From contig CALUGP010000010.1 of the NCBI GenBank assembly GCA_944320195.1, positions 1 to 64,000 of the forward strand: DNA of 64,000 nucleotides, written 5' to 3'. The DNA comes from an uncultured Prevotella sp. GTDB taxonomy: Bacteria; Bacteroidota; Bacteroidia; Bacteroidales; Bacteroidaceae. Made by a program: the position numbers and the translations under genes. Each line of letters opens with the position of its first letter. The first letter of the stretch is position 1. A model generated the notes under the pieces. It worked only from the letters and a program-made list of their open reading frames with translations. It searched no databases and was not told where the DNA came from. Positions 1 to 9,503 of this stretch are shown here, piece by piece.

Positions 1-429
1 AAAAGGGTCAATCATATTGTAGCCAAAGGGGACAATCCTGCTTGGCCAAAAGGGTCAAAGTCGCGTGGCTTTTCCAGCAACAATGACTTCAGTGTATGTA
101 AAAACTTCGGACTTACGTATTTCTTTGAGGCGTTGAGCAAGAACAAGACGGAAAGCTTTGAGACAAATGCGACTTACAGCATGGATTTTGGCGCTTATCT
201 GTCTTTGATGAAAGGTAAAATGAACATACGTCTTTTGTATGAGAACGCTTTTTACAAAAGGCGTATAACCACGACAAGAGGTGACGGGTGGACTAAAAGA
301 CGTATAAACTTAAGTCCTGACTCGCACGTGCTGCTGACCATTGGATGGAATTTCAATGCCGGCAGGCAGATAAAGAAACAAGATTTGCCGACCGTGAACA
401 AGCAAGACCGGGAGATTCCGACATTCTAA
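1..429 (+). CDS. Outer-membrane beta-barrel protein, C-terminal fragment (TonB-receptor-like)
   Basis: The reading frame is open from base 1 to a TAA at 427-429, so this is the 3' end of a longer gene; about 142 residues are visible. They alternate polar and hydrophobic residues as in beta-strands, with tyrosine and aromatic positions typical of a barrel, and a final strand-like stretch (LLTIGWNFNAGR) followed by a short polar tail. This fits the end of the outer-membrane beta-barrel proteins that Bacteroidota often encode beside peptide exporters. The gene ends 31 bp before the C39 ABC exporter on the same strand, suggesting one operon. The plug or carboxypeptidase-regulatory domain lies outside the window, so the exact family is not settled. 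Confidence 0.55.
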   Translation, partial: KRVNHIVAKGDNPAWPKGSKSRGFSSNNDFSVCKNFGLTYFFEALSKNKTESFETNATYSMDFGAYLSLMKGKMNIRLLYENAFYKRRITTTRGDGWTKRRINLSPDSHVLLTIGWNFNAGRQIKKQDLPTVNKQDREIPTF

Positions 430-460
430 GTTTGGATATACTCTCTGAAATTATGAACTG

Positions 461-2656
461 ATGAAGAAGTTTGAGGCATACATCCAGCATGACGCGATGC
501 AGTGCGGAGTGACCTGCTTGCGCATGGTGTGCAAGCATTATGGCCGGGAGTACAGCTCGGAGTATCTGTCGCGGCTGTGCTTTGCAACGACGGAGGGCGT
601 GTCGCTGCTGGGCATAAGCGAGGCGGCTGAGCGGCTGGGATTGCACACGGTGTGCGGACGCGTAGGCTTGGAACAGCTGGCGAAAGTTCCGCTGCCATGC
701 ATATTGCACTGGAACCAAAACCACTTCGTTGTGCTTTACCGCGTGGGGCGCGGCGGCAGGCGGTATTATATTGCCGACCCGGGCAAGGGACTTGTAGTGA
801 GGTCGGCAAAGGATATGGAGGAGCACTGGGTGAGCACGCGCTCGGGCGAAGAGGATAGGGGAGTGGCAATGTTCATTGAAACCACTCCGGCGTTTTACAC
901 TCATGGCGACGATGACACGCAGGGCGAGAGCCGCTCGCTGGGCTTCCTCCTCGGGTACGTGAAGAAGTACAGGCGGTACTTCGGGCAGATAGCCGTGGGC
1001 CTGCTGCTGGGCTGCCTGTTGCAGTTGGTGCTGCCGTTCCTGACGCAGGCCGTGGTAGATGTGGGCATAAAGAACAAGGACATAGGCTTCGTGTGGCTGG
1101 TACTGCTCGGACAGCTGGTGTTAACATTGAGCCGCACGGCTTTGGACTTCATCCGCCGCTGGCTGCTGCTGCACATAAGCATGAGGGTGAACATTTCTCT
1201 GGTGAGCGACTTCTTCATCAAGCTGCTGAGGCTGCCGATGTCGTTTTTCGACACAAAGCTGATGGGCGACCTGCTGCAGCGCATGGGCGACCACCAGAGG
1301 GTAAACAGCTTCCTGACGGGGCAGACACTCGGCGTAATGTTCTCTATGTTGAGCCTGGTGGTGTTTGGCGTGGTGCTGCTGATGTACAGCTGGCTGATAT
1401 TTGCCATATTCGTCCTTGGCAGCGCACTTTACGGCGTGTGGATATCGGCGTTCATGAGACGCCGGAAGGTTCTTGACTACGAGCTGTTTGAGCAGCAGGC
1501 CGTAAACAACAACAAGACTTACGAGTTTATCACGTCGATGCAGGAAATAAAACTGCAGGATTGCCGCCAGAGGCGCAGATGGGAGTGGGAAGACACGCAG
1601 GCCGACCTGTTCAACGTACAGATGAAGAGCCTGAAGCTGCAACAGACGCAGGAGGCCGGAAGCATATTCATCAACGAGATGAAGAACATTGTGATAACGG
1701 TAGTGTCGGCCACGGCGGTAATCAACGGCGACCTGACGCTTGGCATGATGCTGGCCGTGCAATATATTATAGGTCAGTTGAACAGTCCGGTGGCGCAGCT
1801 GATGAGTTTCTTTTATTCGCTGCAAGACGTGAAGATAAGCCTTGAACGAATAAACGAAATACATCGTGTCAAAGACGAGAATGCCGGCGGACACGACTTA
1901 CGCCTGGCGGATGAGCCTCTCGGGATAAGGCTTGAAGGGGTGTCGTTCAAGTATGATCCACATTCGCCGCGCAAGACCATCGACAGTGTGGACATCGAGA
2001 TACCGAAAGGCAAGGTGACGGCTATCGTAGGTGCATCGGGCAGCGGCAAGACAACACTGGTGAAGCTGATGCAGGGTTATTACCCAGTTGCCGAGGGACA
2101 TATAATAATAGGTGGAACGGACATTGCACGCATAGACCTTGACTGGTGGCGCAGGCAGTGCGGCGTGGTGATGCAAGACGGAGTGATATTCTCGGAGTCG
2201 ATAGCGCGAAACATTGCAGTGGACGACGGGGAGATAGACAAGGAGCGCATGGTGCAGGCTGCAAAGATAGCTTGTATAGACGATTATGTAATGAGTCTGC
2301 CATTAAGGTTTGACACGAAGATAGGCCGTGACGGCATGGGACTGAGCCAAGGGCAGAAGCAGCGGATACTGATAGCAAGGGCGGTGTACAAGCATCCGAA
2401 CTTCATCTTTCTTGACGAGGCGACCAACTCGCTGGACGCGAACAACGAGCGCATGATAGTGGACAATCTTGGCAGTTTCTATAAAGGGCGTACCGTGGTG
2501 ATTGTGGCTCACAGGCTGAGCACTGTGAAAAACGCCGACCAGATAATAGTGATTGACAACGGCCGTGTGGCGGAGTCGGGCACGCATGAAACTCTGGCGC
2601 GGCGCAAAGGACTGTATTACCGCTTGGTGAAGAACCAGCTTGAGCTTGGTAACTGA
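461..2656 (+). CDS. C39-peptidase ABC exporter (bacteriocin/peptide secretion type)
   Basis: 731-residue half-transporter of the kind that cleaves a double-glycine leader and exports the peptide across the inner membrane. Domains in order: peptidase C39 at about 1-140, with catalytic Cys15 in QCGVTCL, His88 in HWNQNHFVV and Asp106 in ADPGKG; a membrane domain at about 165-440; and an ATPase domain at about 485-731 with Walker A GASGSGKTT (near 524), signature LSQGQKQR (near 627), Walker B FIFLDEATNSLD (near 648) and H-loop AHRLS. All catalytic residues are present, so the protein looks functional. Length is normal for the family. The upstream neighbour is an outer-membrane barrel fragment, and the next gene is a HlyD-like stub. 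No double-glycine precursor peptide is visible in the window. Confidence 0.93.
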   Translation: MKKFEAYIQHDAMQCGVTCLRMVCKHYGREYSSEYLSRLCFATTEGVSLLGISEAAERLGLHTVCGRVGLEQLAKVPLPCILHWNQNHFVVLYRVGRGGRRYYIADPGKGLVVRSAKDMEEHWVSTRSGEEDRGVAMFIETTPAFYTHGDDDTQGESRSLGFLLGYVKKYRRYFGQIAVGLLLGCLLQLVLPFLTQAVVDVGIKNKDIGFVWLVLLGQLVLTLSRTALDFIRRWLLLHISMRVNISLVSDFFIKLLRLPMSFFDTKLMGDLLQRMGDHQRVNSFLTGQTLGVMFSMLSLVVFGVVLLMYSWLIFAIFVLGSALYGVWISAFMRRRKVLDYELFEQQAVNNNKTYEFITSMQEIKLQDCRQRRRWEWEDTQADLFNVQMKSLKLQQTQEAGSIFINEMKNIVITVVSATAVINGDLTLGMMLAVQYIIGQLNSPVAQLMSFFYSLQDVKISLERINEIHRVKDENAGGHDLRLADEPLGIRLEGVSFKYDPHSPRKTIDSVDIEIPKGKVTAIVGASGSGKTTLVKLMQGYYPVAEGHIIIGGTDIARIDLDWWRRQCGVVMQDGVIFSESIARNIAVDDGEIDKERMVQAAKIACIDDYVMSLPLRFDTKIGRDGMGLSQGQKQRILIARAVYKHPNFIFLDEATNSLDANNERMIVDNLGSFYKGRTVVIVAHRLSTVKNADQIIVIDNGRVAESGTHETLARRKGLYYRLVKNQLELGN

Positions 2657-2718
2657 GCATTAAGGGTGATGCCAATTGGCTGCATTGATTTTAGTGGCAT
2701 GTCGTGGTTGCAGTTTCA

Positions 2719-2797
2719 AATGGTGCCTTTTCGGATTCCCAAACATGGCTTTCTGCCTTCTGAAAGATGGCCTTTTGCATTGTGGAAGGATGCCTTT
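2719..2797. repeat. 22-bp-period intergenic repeat array, locus 1 (4 units)
   Basis: First of eight intergenic arrays that share a 22-bp period and an odd-palindromic 13-bp core (family consensus AAAGRCSGYCTTT, followed by about 9 variable bases). Units here start at 2719, 2741, 2763 and 2785. The clearest is AAAGATGGCCTTT at 2763; the others keep mainly the GCCTTT end or the AAACATGGC start. The array sits between the ABC exporter and the HlyD-like stub, so it splits what would otherwise be an operon. The 22-bp step is not a multiple of three, so the array is not a coding repeat. Confidence 0.7.
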
Positions 2798-2955
2798 TGC
2801 AAATCTGTCGGAAGTAAGTGAAAACCGTAAGCAAAAGCCTGCGAAATGCAACAAATCGAAAGGGCTTGCCTTGAAGAGGCGCAAACAATTCCGCAACAGT
2901 CAGCTAATATGATTTTGTGAATTACGAGTAATAAATTAATTCCGTTACTTTCCCC

Positions 2956-3141
2956 ATGGATGAGAACAACAATTTAGAACTGAGGAGCGAAAAGATTCGC
3001 AACATAATTGGAGAGATACCTCCACGGTTGGTGAGGACTGGCACGGCTGTGATAATGGCCGTTGTTGTCATTGTGGCGTTGTGCGCATGGCTTGTAAAGA
3101 TTGACGGCAAGCCGTTTCTGTCGTTGATATTCAGAATTTAG
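2956..3141 (+). CDS. HlyD-like N-terminal stub or small single-pass membrane protein
   Basis: 61 residues. The start (ELRSEKIRNIIGEIPPRLVR) followed by one hydrophobic helix at about 28-47 resembles the N-terminus of the HlyD-type membrane-fusion proteins that partner C39 exporters in Bacteroidota. Those proteins are usually about 400 residues, but here the frame stops right after the membrane segment and no continuation is visible in any frame before mltG. It is either a truncated adaptor gene or a genuine small membrane protein of the export locus. Reading it as HlyD-related is recognition from memory of the N-terminal pattern, not a search result. Confidence 0.5.
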   Translation: MDENNNLELRSEKIRNIIGEIPPRLVRTGTAVIMAVVVIVALCAWLVKIDGKPFLSLIFRI

Positions 3142-3280
3142 AACGGCCACGCTCGTGCGGAGGCTTGACGCACATTGATGCCTTTTGTCAGCAATAAGTA
3201 CAAGTTTGACATGAAAATATGTTGTGTACATGGATGTATTTCAAAAATAAAATGTAATTTTGCGCACAAAAACATTAGTG

Positions 3281-4306
3281 ATGAAGAAATTCGGCCAGAA
3301 GAAATTTGTCATCCCGGCGGCAGCGTGTCTCGCCGTGATACTGTTCTTGTGCTATTATTACTTTTTCTCGCCGATGCTTGCTTCAGGCAATGTCGGGATT
3401 GTGTATGTGGACGGCGACGACAACATTGACTCCGTGTATGTGAAGCTGGAGGCGGTTTCGAAGCATCATGCCCTTTCGGGATTCAAGACGCTGGCGCGTC
3501 ACAGTTCTTATGGAGAACATATACGTACCGGCCGTTATGAGATAAGCGATGGCGAAGGAGCCTTTGCCGTGTTCAGAAAACTGAAAAACGGACTGCAGTC
3601 GTCGGTAAGGCTGACTGTGCCAAGTGTGCGGACTGCCGACAAATTGGCCGGCGCGTTGTCAAAGAAACTGATGATGGACAGTGTGGAAATATACAATGCC
3701 CTGACTGATTCTGCGACGTGTGCGAAATATGGTTACAAGCCTGAGACGATGCTTTGCATGTTCATACCAAACACGTATGAGGTGTATTGGAACACGTCTG
3801 TCGATAATTTTCTTGACAAGATGAGTTCTGAGAGCAAGAAATTCTGGAATTTTGAGCGCACGCAAAAGGCCAAGGCCATGGGCTTTTCCAAGGAGGAAGT
3901 GATGACGTTGGCGAGCATAGTGGACGAGGAAACCGCCAACGACGCGGAAAAGCCGATGGTGGCGGGCATGTATTATAACAGGTTGAAGAGAGGCATGCCG
4001 TTGCAGGCAGACCCTACGGTGAAGTTCGCCTTGAAGGATTTTGGCATACGCCGCATTTACCACAACATGCTTGTGGTTGACAGTCCTTATAATACATATA
4101 GGAACACAGGATTGCCGCCCGGTCCGATAAGGATACCGTCGGTTGCGGGCATAGACGCCGTGCTTGACCACGTACGCCACGGATACCTGTACATGTGTGC
4201 CAAGGAAGATTTCAGCGGCACGCATAACTTTGCCGAGACTTACGCCGAGCACTTGGAGAATGCCGCCAGATATTCGGCCGCTCTGAATGACAGGGGAATA
4301 AAATAA
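3281..4306 (+). CDS. mltG: Endolytic murein transglycosylase MltG (YceG family)
   Basis: 341-residue inner-membrane lytic transglycosylase that cleaves nascent glycan strands. One N-terminal membrane helix (about 10-29) precedes the periplasmic part. The catalytic region contains ASIVDEETAND with the conserved Glu near residue 217, then YYNRLKRGMPLQADPTV and NTGLPPGPI, all hallmarks of the family. A longer reading frame from a TTG at 3260 is less likely, because that TTG lies inside a -7 promoter-like box (TAATTTTG, 3255-3262); the ATG at 3281 fits better. Length is typical. It is probably transcribed separately from the upstream export locus. Confidence 0.93.
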   Translation: MKKFGQKKFVIPAAACLAVILFLCYYYFFSPMLASGNVGIVYVDGDDNIDSVYVKLEAVSKHHALSGFKTLARHSSYGEHIRTGRYEISDGEGAFAVFRKLKNGLQSSVRLTVPSVRTADKLAGALSKKLMMDSVEIYNALTDSATCAKYGYKPETMLCMFIPNTYEVYWNTSVDNFLDKMSSESKKFWNFERTQKAKAMGFSKEEVMTLASIVDEETANDAEKPMVAGMYYNRLKRGMPLQADPTVKFALKDFGIRRIYHNMLVVDSPYNTYRNTGLPPGPIRIPSVAGIDAVLDHVRHGYLYMCAKEDFSGTHNFAETYAEHLENAARYSAALNDRGIK

Positions 4307-4415
4307 TCGGGGTTAAGGTTGTGCGGTTATAAAGTCCTACGGCATGTCCCTCATGAACTAAGAACTCAACCGCAAGACCTTGTAACATTATCAACCGTAA
4401 AAACAGTAAACAGAT

Positions 4416-6134
4416 ATGACCACAGAAGAAAAGAATAACAGCGAAGAGAAGAGAAGCGTCAGCTTTGTTGAGCAAATGGTGGAGAACGACCTGGCCGAGG
4501 GCAAGAACGGCGGCAGGATACAGACGCGTTTCCCTCCAGAGCCTAACGGATACTTGCACATAGGCCATGCCAAGGCTATCTGCATGGACTTTGGCGTTGC
4601 CGAGAACTATGGCGGTGTGTGCAACCTGCGTTTTGACGATACCAATCCGAGCAAGGAAGACACCGAATATGTAGATTCTATATTGGAGGACATCAAATGG
4701 CTTGGTTTTCACTGGGCCAATGTGTACTATGCGTCAGACTACTTCCAGCAGTTGTGGGACTTTGCCGAGTGGATGATAAAGCAGGGCAAGGCCTATGTTG
4801 ACGAGCAGACAAGCGAGCAGATTGCCGCTCAGAAAGGTACGCCCACGCAGCCAGGTACGCCGTCGCCTTATCGTGACCGCCCCGTGGAAGAAAGCCTTGG
4901 GCTGTTCCACAAGATGAACACTCCGGAAGCTGAGGAAGGCTCGATGGTGCTGCGTGCTAAGCTCGACATGGCCAACCCCAACATGCATTTCCGCGACCCG
5001 ATAATGTACCGCATCATACATACGCCTCATCATCGTACAGGGACGAAGTGGCATGCCTACCCGATGTATGACTTCGCTCATGGGCAAAGTGACTACTTTG
5101 AAGGTGTTACACATTCCATCTGCACACTTGAGTTCGTTCCACACCGTCCGCTGTACGACAAGTTCATTGATGAACTGAAGGCATACAAGGGTGAGGGCGA
5201 TAATTTGGGCGATTTCCGTCCAAGGCAGATAGAGTTTAACCGCCTCAACCTGACTTATACGGTTATGAGCAAGCGCAAGTTGCATGCATTGGTTGACGAG
5301 GGCTTGGTAAACGGTTGGGACGATCCGCGCATGCCCACATTGTGTGGAATGCGCCGCCGCGGATATTCGCCAGAGAGTATCCGGAACTTCATAAAGAGCA
5401 TTGGCTACACTAAGTTTGACGCATTGAACGACGTCGCCTTGCTTGAGGCTGCCGTGCGCGATGACTTGAACAAGCGCTCAATAAGGGTTTCGGCCGTGCT
5501 TAATCCAGTGAAACTTGTCATCACGAACTATCCTGACGGGCAGACTGAGGAAATGGAGGCTGTGAACAATCCGGAGAACGAGGCTGATGGAACTCACACG
5601 ATAACGTTCAGCAAGAACCTGTGGATTGAGCGTGATGATTTCATGGAAGACGCGCCCAAAAAGTTTTTCCGTATGACTCCTGGGCGTGAGGTGCGTTTGA
5701 AAAACGCTTACATAGTGAAATGCACTGGTTGCACGAAGGATGCCAACGGTAATGTTGTGGAGATTCAGGCTGAGTATGATCCGACGAGCCGCAGTGGGAT
5801 GGAAGGTGCCAACCGGAAGGTGAAGGGTACGCTTCATTGGGTCAGCGCCGATCATTGCCACAAGGCTGAAGTTAGGATATACGACAGACTGTTCAATGTG
5901 GAGAACCCGTCGGCCGATGAGCGTGACTTTAGGGAACTGCTCAATCCGGATTCACTGACGGTGATGCCTTGTTGCTATGTTGAACGCTATGCAGCCGAGC
6001 GTAAGCCCGGTGAATACTTACAATTCCAGCGTATAGGTTATTTCATGGCCGATTCCGACTCGTCTGACGGGCACTTGGTATTCAACAAGACCGTGGGGCT
6101 TAAAGACACTTGGTCGAAAATAAACAAAGCATAA
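4416..6134 (+). CDS. glnS: Glutaminyl-tRNA synthetase
   Basis: 572-residue class I aminoacyl-tRNA synthetase charging tRNA-Gln. The HIGH motif is at 48-51 within RFPPEPNGYLHIGH, and the KMSKS-type loop appears as VMSKRKL near residue 284. The C-terminal beta-barrel anticodon-binding region follows (VMPCCYVERYA and after). The FPPEPNGYLHIGHAK signature separates GlnRS from bacterial GluRS. Length is normal. It is followed after 10 bp by a TPR protein, so the two are probably co-transcribed. No T-box leader is visible in the 109 bp upstream. Confidence 0.97.
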   Translation: MTTEEKNNSEEKRSVSFVEQMVENDLAEGKNGGRIQTRFPPEPNGYLHIGHAKAICMDFGVAENYGGVCNLRFDDTNPSKEDTEYVDSILEDIKWLGFHWANVYYASDYFQQLWDFAEWMIKQGKAYVDEQTSEQIAAQKGTPTQPGTPSPYRDRPVEESLGLFHKMNTPEAEEGSMVLRAKLDMANPNMHFRDPIMYRIIHTPHHRTGTKWHAYPMYDFAHGQSDYFEGVTHSICTLEFVPHRPLYDKFIDELKAYKGEGDNLGDFRPRQIEFNRLNLTYTVMSKRKLHALVDEGLVNGWDDPRMPTLCGMRRRGYSPESIRNFIKSIGYTKFDALNDVALLEAAVRDDLNKRSIRVSAVLNPVKLVITNYPDGQTEEMEAVNNPENEADGTHTITFSKNLWIERDDFMEDAPKKFFRMTPGREVRLKNAYIVKCTGCTKDANGNVVEIQAEYDPTSRSGMEGANRKVKGTLHWVSADHCHKAEVRIYDRLFNVENPSADERDFRELLNPDSLTVMPCCYVERYAAERKPGEYLQFQRIGYFMADSDSSDGHLVFNKTVGLKDTWSKINKA

Positions 6135-6144
6135 GTATTTAATA

Positions 6145-7572
6145 ATGTCGTATAATTCCGAAGATTATTTCCTTTCAAATGAATTTCGGTCGGTCTTGAA
6201 AAGATTTGAGAAGGCCGAGGCGGATGGCAATCATGCCATGCTTGATTCAGATGAACTTGTTGACGTTGCCGAGTATTATTACAATACCGGCAACGTCAAA
6301 TATGCTTTGGAAATAATCGATACGGCGTTGTCGGTGTATCCTGGAAGCGTTGCTCCGTTATTGTTCAAGGCGCGTGTGGCTCTTATTGAAGAAAAGGATG
6401 TGGGTATGGCAGAGGCATACACAGAGATGATAGAAGACAAGGCGGATCTTGACTATTATTACATGAAGGCGGAAATATTGCTTGCCGGTGGACATGCCGC
6501 TGAGGCAGACGAATATCTGGAGAAAAAGTATGTCAACGTTGACGATGACGATATTGATTATTTTGTTATAGACACAGCGGCGCTGTTCTTGGATTATATG
6601 GACATGGACATGGCTGAAAAATGGCTCAGGCGTGTTGATGATGAGGACTTGATAGAATACAAAGAGCAAAAGGCAAGGATAATGTTTGAAAAGGGTGATT
6701 ATGAAGGGTGTAAGAAGTTGTACAATGAGCTTATAGACAAAGACCCTTATTCTACGCATTATTGGAATTCGCTTGCTTCGTCCCAATTTTTCAGCAACGA
6801 CATAGAAGATTCTATACGTAGCAGCGAGTATTCGATTGCGATAAATCCAAAGAACGCCTCGGCTTTACTCAACAAGGCTAACGGACTTTACAACTTAGGC
6901 AATTATGCGGAAGCCTTGAAGTTTTATCTGAGATACAATGAGTTATGCCCTAATGACGAATACGGTGAGATGCTTATAGGCTTTTGCCTGTTGTTGTCAG
7001 ACAATTATGAAGGTGCTATAAGCCATCTTAGAAAAGCCGAGGAACTGTCACTCCCTCAGTCGTCGAATCTTGTGGACATATACAAGGACTGGGCTTTCGC
7101 GTTATGTCGGTTGGGGCGTGTTGATGAGTGTCTGGACGTGCTTGACAAGACTTTCACCTTAAACTGTGATCATGATGAAATGATGGTTTATCGTGGCAGT
7201 TTGCTTATAGGTGCAGGTAGATACAGGGAGTCTAAAGCATGTTTTATGAGGGCTATGAGCGATTCAGGTAATTCTCCGAGAATATTCATGAAGATTGCGA
7301 TTGCGGTATATGAAGGCGGTGAATTGGAAATGGCTTACAAGCTGTTCAATGCGTTGTTTTCGTTTAATTCAAGATGGACTGATGGTTATGAATATCTTGC
7401 GGCATGTTGTTATGATTTGGGAAAGACCGACGAGTTTCTTGCCAACCTTAAAAAAGCAGTGGAGTTTTCACCGAAAGATGTAAAACTCGTGCTTGGCAGA
7501 CTTTTTCCTGAGAACATGGAACCTGCCGACTATTTTCAGTATATGCGACAAAAATTGTGTGATGGTTTATAA
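6145..7572 (+). CDS. Tetratricopeptide-repeat protein
   Basis: 475 residues made almost entirely of helical TPR-like repeats (for example YEGCKKLYNELIDKDPYSTH, then NPKNASALLNKANGLYNLGN). There is no signal peptide or membrane segment, so it is probably a cytoplasmic scaffold. No catalytic domain is recognisable. It starts 10 bp after glnS and ends before a strong bidirectional terminator hairpin, so it is probably the last gene of a glnS operon. The TPR assignment is secure; the partner is unknown. Confidence 0.85.
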   Translation: MSYNSEDYFLSNEFRSVLKRFEKAEADGNHAMLDSDELVDVAEYYYNTGNVKYALEIIDTALSVYPGSVAPLLFKARVALIEEKDVGMAEAYTEMIEDKADLDYYYMKAEILLAGGHAAEADEYLEKKYVNVDDDDIDYFVIDTAALFLDYMDMDMAEKWLRRVDDEDLIEYKEQKARIMFEKGDYEGCKKLYNELIDKDPYSTHYWNSLASSQFFSNDIEDSIRSSEYSIAINPKNASALLNKANGLYNLGNYAEALKFYLRYNELCPNDEYGEMLIGFCLLLSDNYEGAISHLRKAEELSLPQSSNLVDIYKDWAFALCRLGRVDECLDVLDKTFTLNCDHDEMMVYRGSLLIGAGRYRESKACFMRAMSDSGNSPRIFMKIAIAVYEGGELEMAYKLFNALFSFNSRWTDGYEYLAACCYDLGKTDEFLANLKKAVEFSPKDVKLVLGRLFPENMEPADYFQYMRQKLCDGL

Positions 7573-7594
7573 TGCTCAAGTGAGCGGTAAAGAC

Positions 7595-7643
7595 ATCATG
7601 AAACAACCGCCCAAGCATAGCGTTTGGACGGTTGTTTCATGAT
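7595..7643. terminator. Bidirectional hairpin terminator between TPR gene and dedA
   Basis: Arms ATCATGAAACAACCG (7595-7609) and CGGTTGTTTCATGAT (7629-7643) pair perfectly, and an inner CCAA/TTGG extends the stem across one mismatch. It lies between two convergent genes and can serve both. Confidence 0.8.
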
Positions 7644-7655
7644 TTAATGGCAGCG

Positions 7656-8294
7656 TCATTTCTTCTTGACGCCTTTGTATATAAGTATGCCGACTACAAT
7701 TATGGCCAATGCCAGTAAGACGTAGCCAATCTCATGGCTGTATTTTGTCGCCAATACATATACGTCGTTGGTTGTCTTCAGGTCTGTGTATTGGTAAATG
7801 AGATAACCTAATAGCGCCAAGACGCAGTTCCATATGCCTGCTCCCAATGTTGTATACAGCAAGAAATGGTCAAGCCGCATTTTTGCCAGTCCGGCAGGAA
7901 TGCTTATGAGCTGTCTCACTGCTGGTATCAAGCGGCCGAAAAATGTTGAGGCCGCACCGTGCTTGCGGAAAAATTCTTCCGCACGTTCAACGCTTTCTCT
8001 GTCAATAAGGCACATGTGCCCTATGCGGCTGTCTGCGAATTTGTATACAATCGGCCGGCCAAGCCAACGTGCGAGATAGTAGTTGAACAAGGCTCCGATG
8101 TCGGCACCGAGTGTTGCAAATACAATGACAAGAAAAATGTTCATGCTCCCATCTGCCATTGATTTCCATGCGGCAGGAGGGACTATAACTTCTGATGGAA
8201 ACGGTATGAAGGAACTTTCAATGGCCATGAATATCGTAACGACCCAATAGTCCAAGTTTTCCAACACCCATCTGAATAATTCTGCAGAATTCAT
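7656..8294 (-). CDS. DedA-family (SNARE-associated/VTT) membrane protein
   Basis: 212-residue polytopic inner-membrane protein. It carries the DedA signature GRLIPAVRQLISIPAG near the middle and FATLGADIGALFNYYLARW in the first half, with hydrophobic segments at both ends. DedA proteins are implicated in lipid-carrier or phospholipid flipping and membrane homeostasis; the substrate of this one is not predictable. A -7-like box (TAAATTTG on the minus strand, 8314-8321) lies just upstream. It is probably monocistronic. Confidence 0.9.
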   Translation of the reverse strand: MNSAELFRWVLENLDYWVVTIFMAIESSFIPFPSEVIVPPAAWKSMADGSMNIFLVIVFATLGADIGALFNYYLARWLGRPIVYKFADSRIGHMCLIDRESVERAEEFFRKHGAASTFFGRLIPAVRQLISIPAGLAKMRLDHFLLYTTLGAGIWNCVLALLGYLIYQYTDLKTTNDVYVLATKYSHEIGYVLLALAIIVVGILIYKGVKKK

Positions 8295-8396
8295 TTGATT
8301 TGAAATTTTTGTGCAAATTTAATTACTTGTTATGAAAATCACGAATAAATGTATGCCTATTGATGTTAAAATCTCTGTTATCCCACTTTTTTGTGT

Positions 8397-8969
8397 CTAA
8401 AAGCTTCTTAGCTCTTCATAGATCCTTTGTACAGGCAGTCCCATAACGTTGAAATAGCTTCCGTTGATGGATGTGACCCCGATGTATCCAATCCATTCTT
8501 GTATGCCGTAGGCACCGGCTTTGTCAAATGGCTTGTATTTGTCTACGTAATAGTTAATCTCTTCGTCTGCAAGGCTCTTGAATGTGACTTCTGTGATTAC
8601 GGAAAAGTGTTTTTGTTTATTTATGGATGTCAGGCATACTCCTGTTACAACTTTATGTGTGTGCCCGCTTAATGTTTTCAGCATCTTGCATGCCTCTTCG
8701 TGTGTCTTTGGCTTGCCGAGCACTTTGTCTCCAATGACGACCACAGTGTCGGCCGTGATGACTAAGTTGTTGTCCTCCAATTCGTCTTTGTATGCTTCGG
8801 CTTTTTCCATAGCGATGTATTCCGCTGTTTCCATGGCCGGTAGGTTTTCCGGGTATGATTCGTTTATGCCATTTATCACGTGTATGTCAAAGTCGAGATC
8901 CAGTCCAGCCAGCAATTCTTTTCGTCTTGGGCTGTTGCTGCTTAAAATCAAGTGGTAATCTTTTATCAT
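8397..8969 (-). CDS. maf: Maf-family nucleoside triphosphate pyrophosphatase
   Basis: 190-residue cytoplasmic enzyme that hydrolyses non-canonical or modified nucleoside triphosphates. Visible signatures are LSSNSPRRKELL at the N-terminus, ITADTVVVIG in the middle and AGAYGIQEWIGYIG near the end; the last resembles the YhdE-type dTTP/UTP pyrophosphatases. Length is standard. It is the last gene of a three-gene minus-strand group (DUF2520, kdsC, maf), 15 bp after kdsC. Confidence 0.93.
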   Translation of the reverse strand: MIKDYHLILSSNSPRRKELLAGLDLDFDIHVINGINESYPENLPAMETAEYIAMEKAEAYKDELEDNNLVITADTVVVIGDKVLGKPKTHEEACKMLKTLSGHTHKVVTGVCLTSINKQKHFSVITEVTFKSLADEEINYYVDKYKPFDKAGAYGIQEWIGYIGVTSINGSYFNVMGLPVQRIYEELRSF

Positions 8970-8984
8970 ATGGAAAAATGTTTT

Positions 8985-9503
8985 TTACCAGCCGAAAGCT
9001 ACTGTTTTATTAAGCCATTTGCCTTGTGCCGCCAATACTTGTTCTATTACATCCCGTGCGCATCCTTCTCCGCCTTTGTGCCGGCTGACATATGCGCTTG
9101 CCGCTTTAATTTCATGGCAGGCATCTGCCGGGCAGCACGGGCATCCGCACCGCAGCATGACCTCATAGTCAGGGATATCGTCGCCCATGTAGATTATTTC
9201 TTCGTCGTGCAGGCCGTATTTGTTCAAGAACAAGTCATATGTCTTGATTTTTAATGAACATCCCATGTAAATGTCTTTTACGCCCAGGTGCTCGTAACGT
9301 AAACGTACACTGTCGGTTGTTCCTCCTGTCATTATCGCAATTCTTAGCCCTTCTTTTTGCGCGAGTTGTATTGCATATCCATCTTTGATGTTCGCAGTCC
9401 GCATAGGCTCGCCTGAAGGGTGCAATGGTATAGTTTCACGGCTCAGCACGCCGTCTACGTCAAATATTATCGCTTGTATTTTTGTCAGGTCGTAGTTAAT
9501 CAT
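8985..9503 (-). CDS. kdsC: 3-deoxy-D-manno-octulosonate 8-phosphate phosphatase (KdsC, HAD-IIIC)
   Basis: 172-residue HAD phosphatase that makes free KDO for the lipopolysaccharide inner core. DVDGVL gives the nucleophile Asp15 and Asp17; AIMTGG supplies motif II and [11 protein letters not shown] the Mg-binding aspartates. It is a short, cap-less HAD protein, as expected for tetrameric KdsC. Its start overlaps the end of the upstream DUF2520 gene by 8 bp, indicating translational coupling. A related HAD-IIIA phosphatase cannot be fully excluded. Confidence 0.85.
   Translation of the reverse strand: MINYDLTKIQAIIFDVDGVLSRETIPLHPSGEPMRTANIKDGYAIQLAQKEGLRIAIMTGGTTDSVRLRYEHLGVKDIYMGCSLKIKTYDLFLNKYGLHDEEIIYMGDDIPDYEVMLRCGCPCCPADACHEIKAASAYVSRHKGGEGCARDVIEQVLAAQGKWLNKTVAFGW

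Noticed and set aside
353-2675. Long open frames antisense to the C39 ABC exporter
   Set aside because: The plus-strand frame carries complete peptidase and ATPase motifs; the antisense frames show no family features and arise from GC-rich codon use.
4307-4415. T-box leader for glnS
   Set aside because: The 109-bp gap contains no specifier loop or antiterminator-like element; T-boxes are also rare in Bacteroidota.
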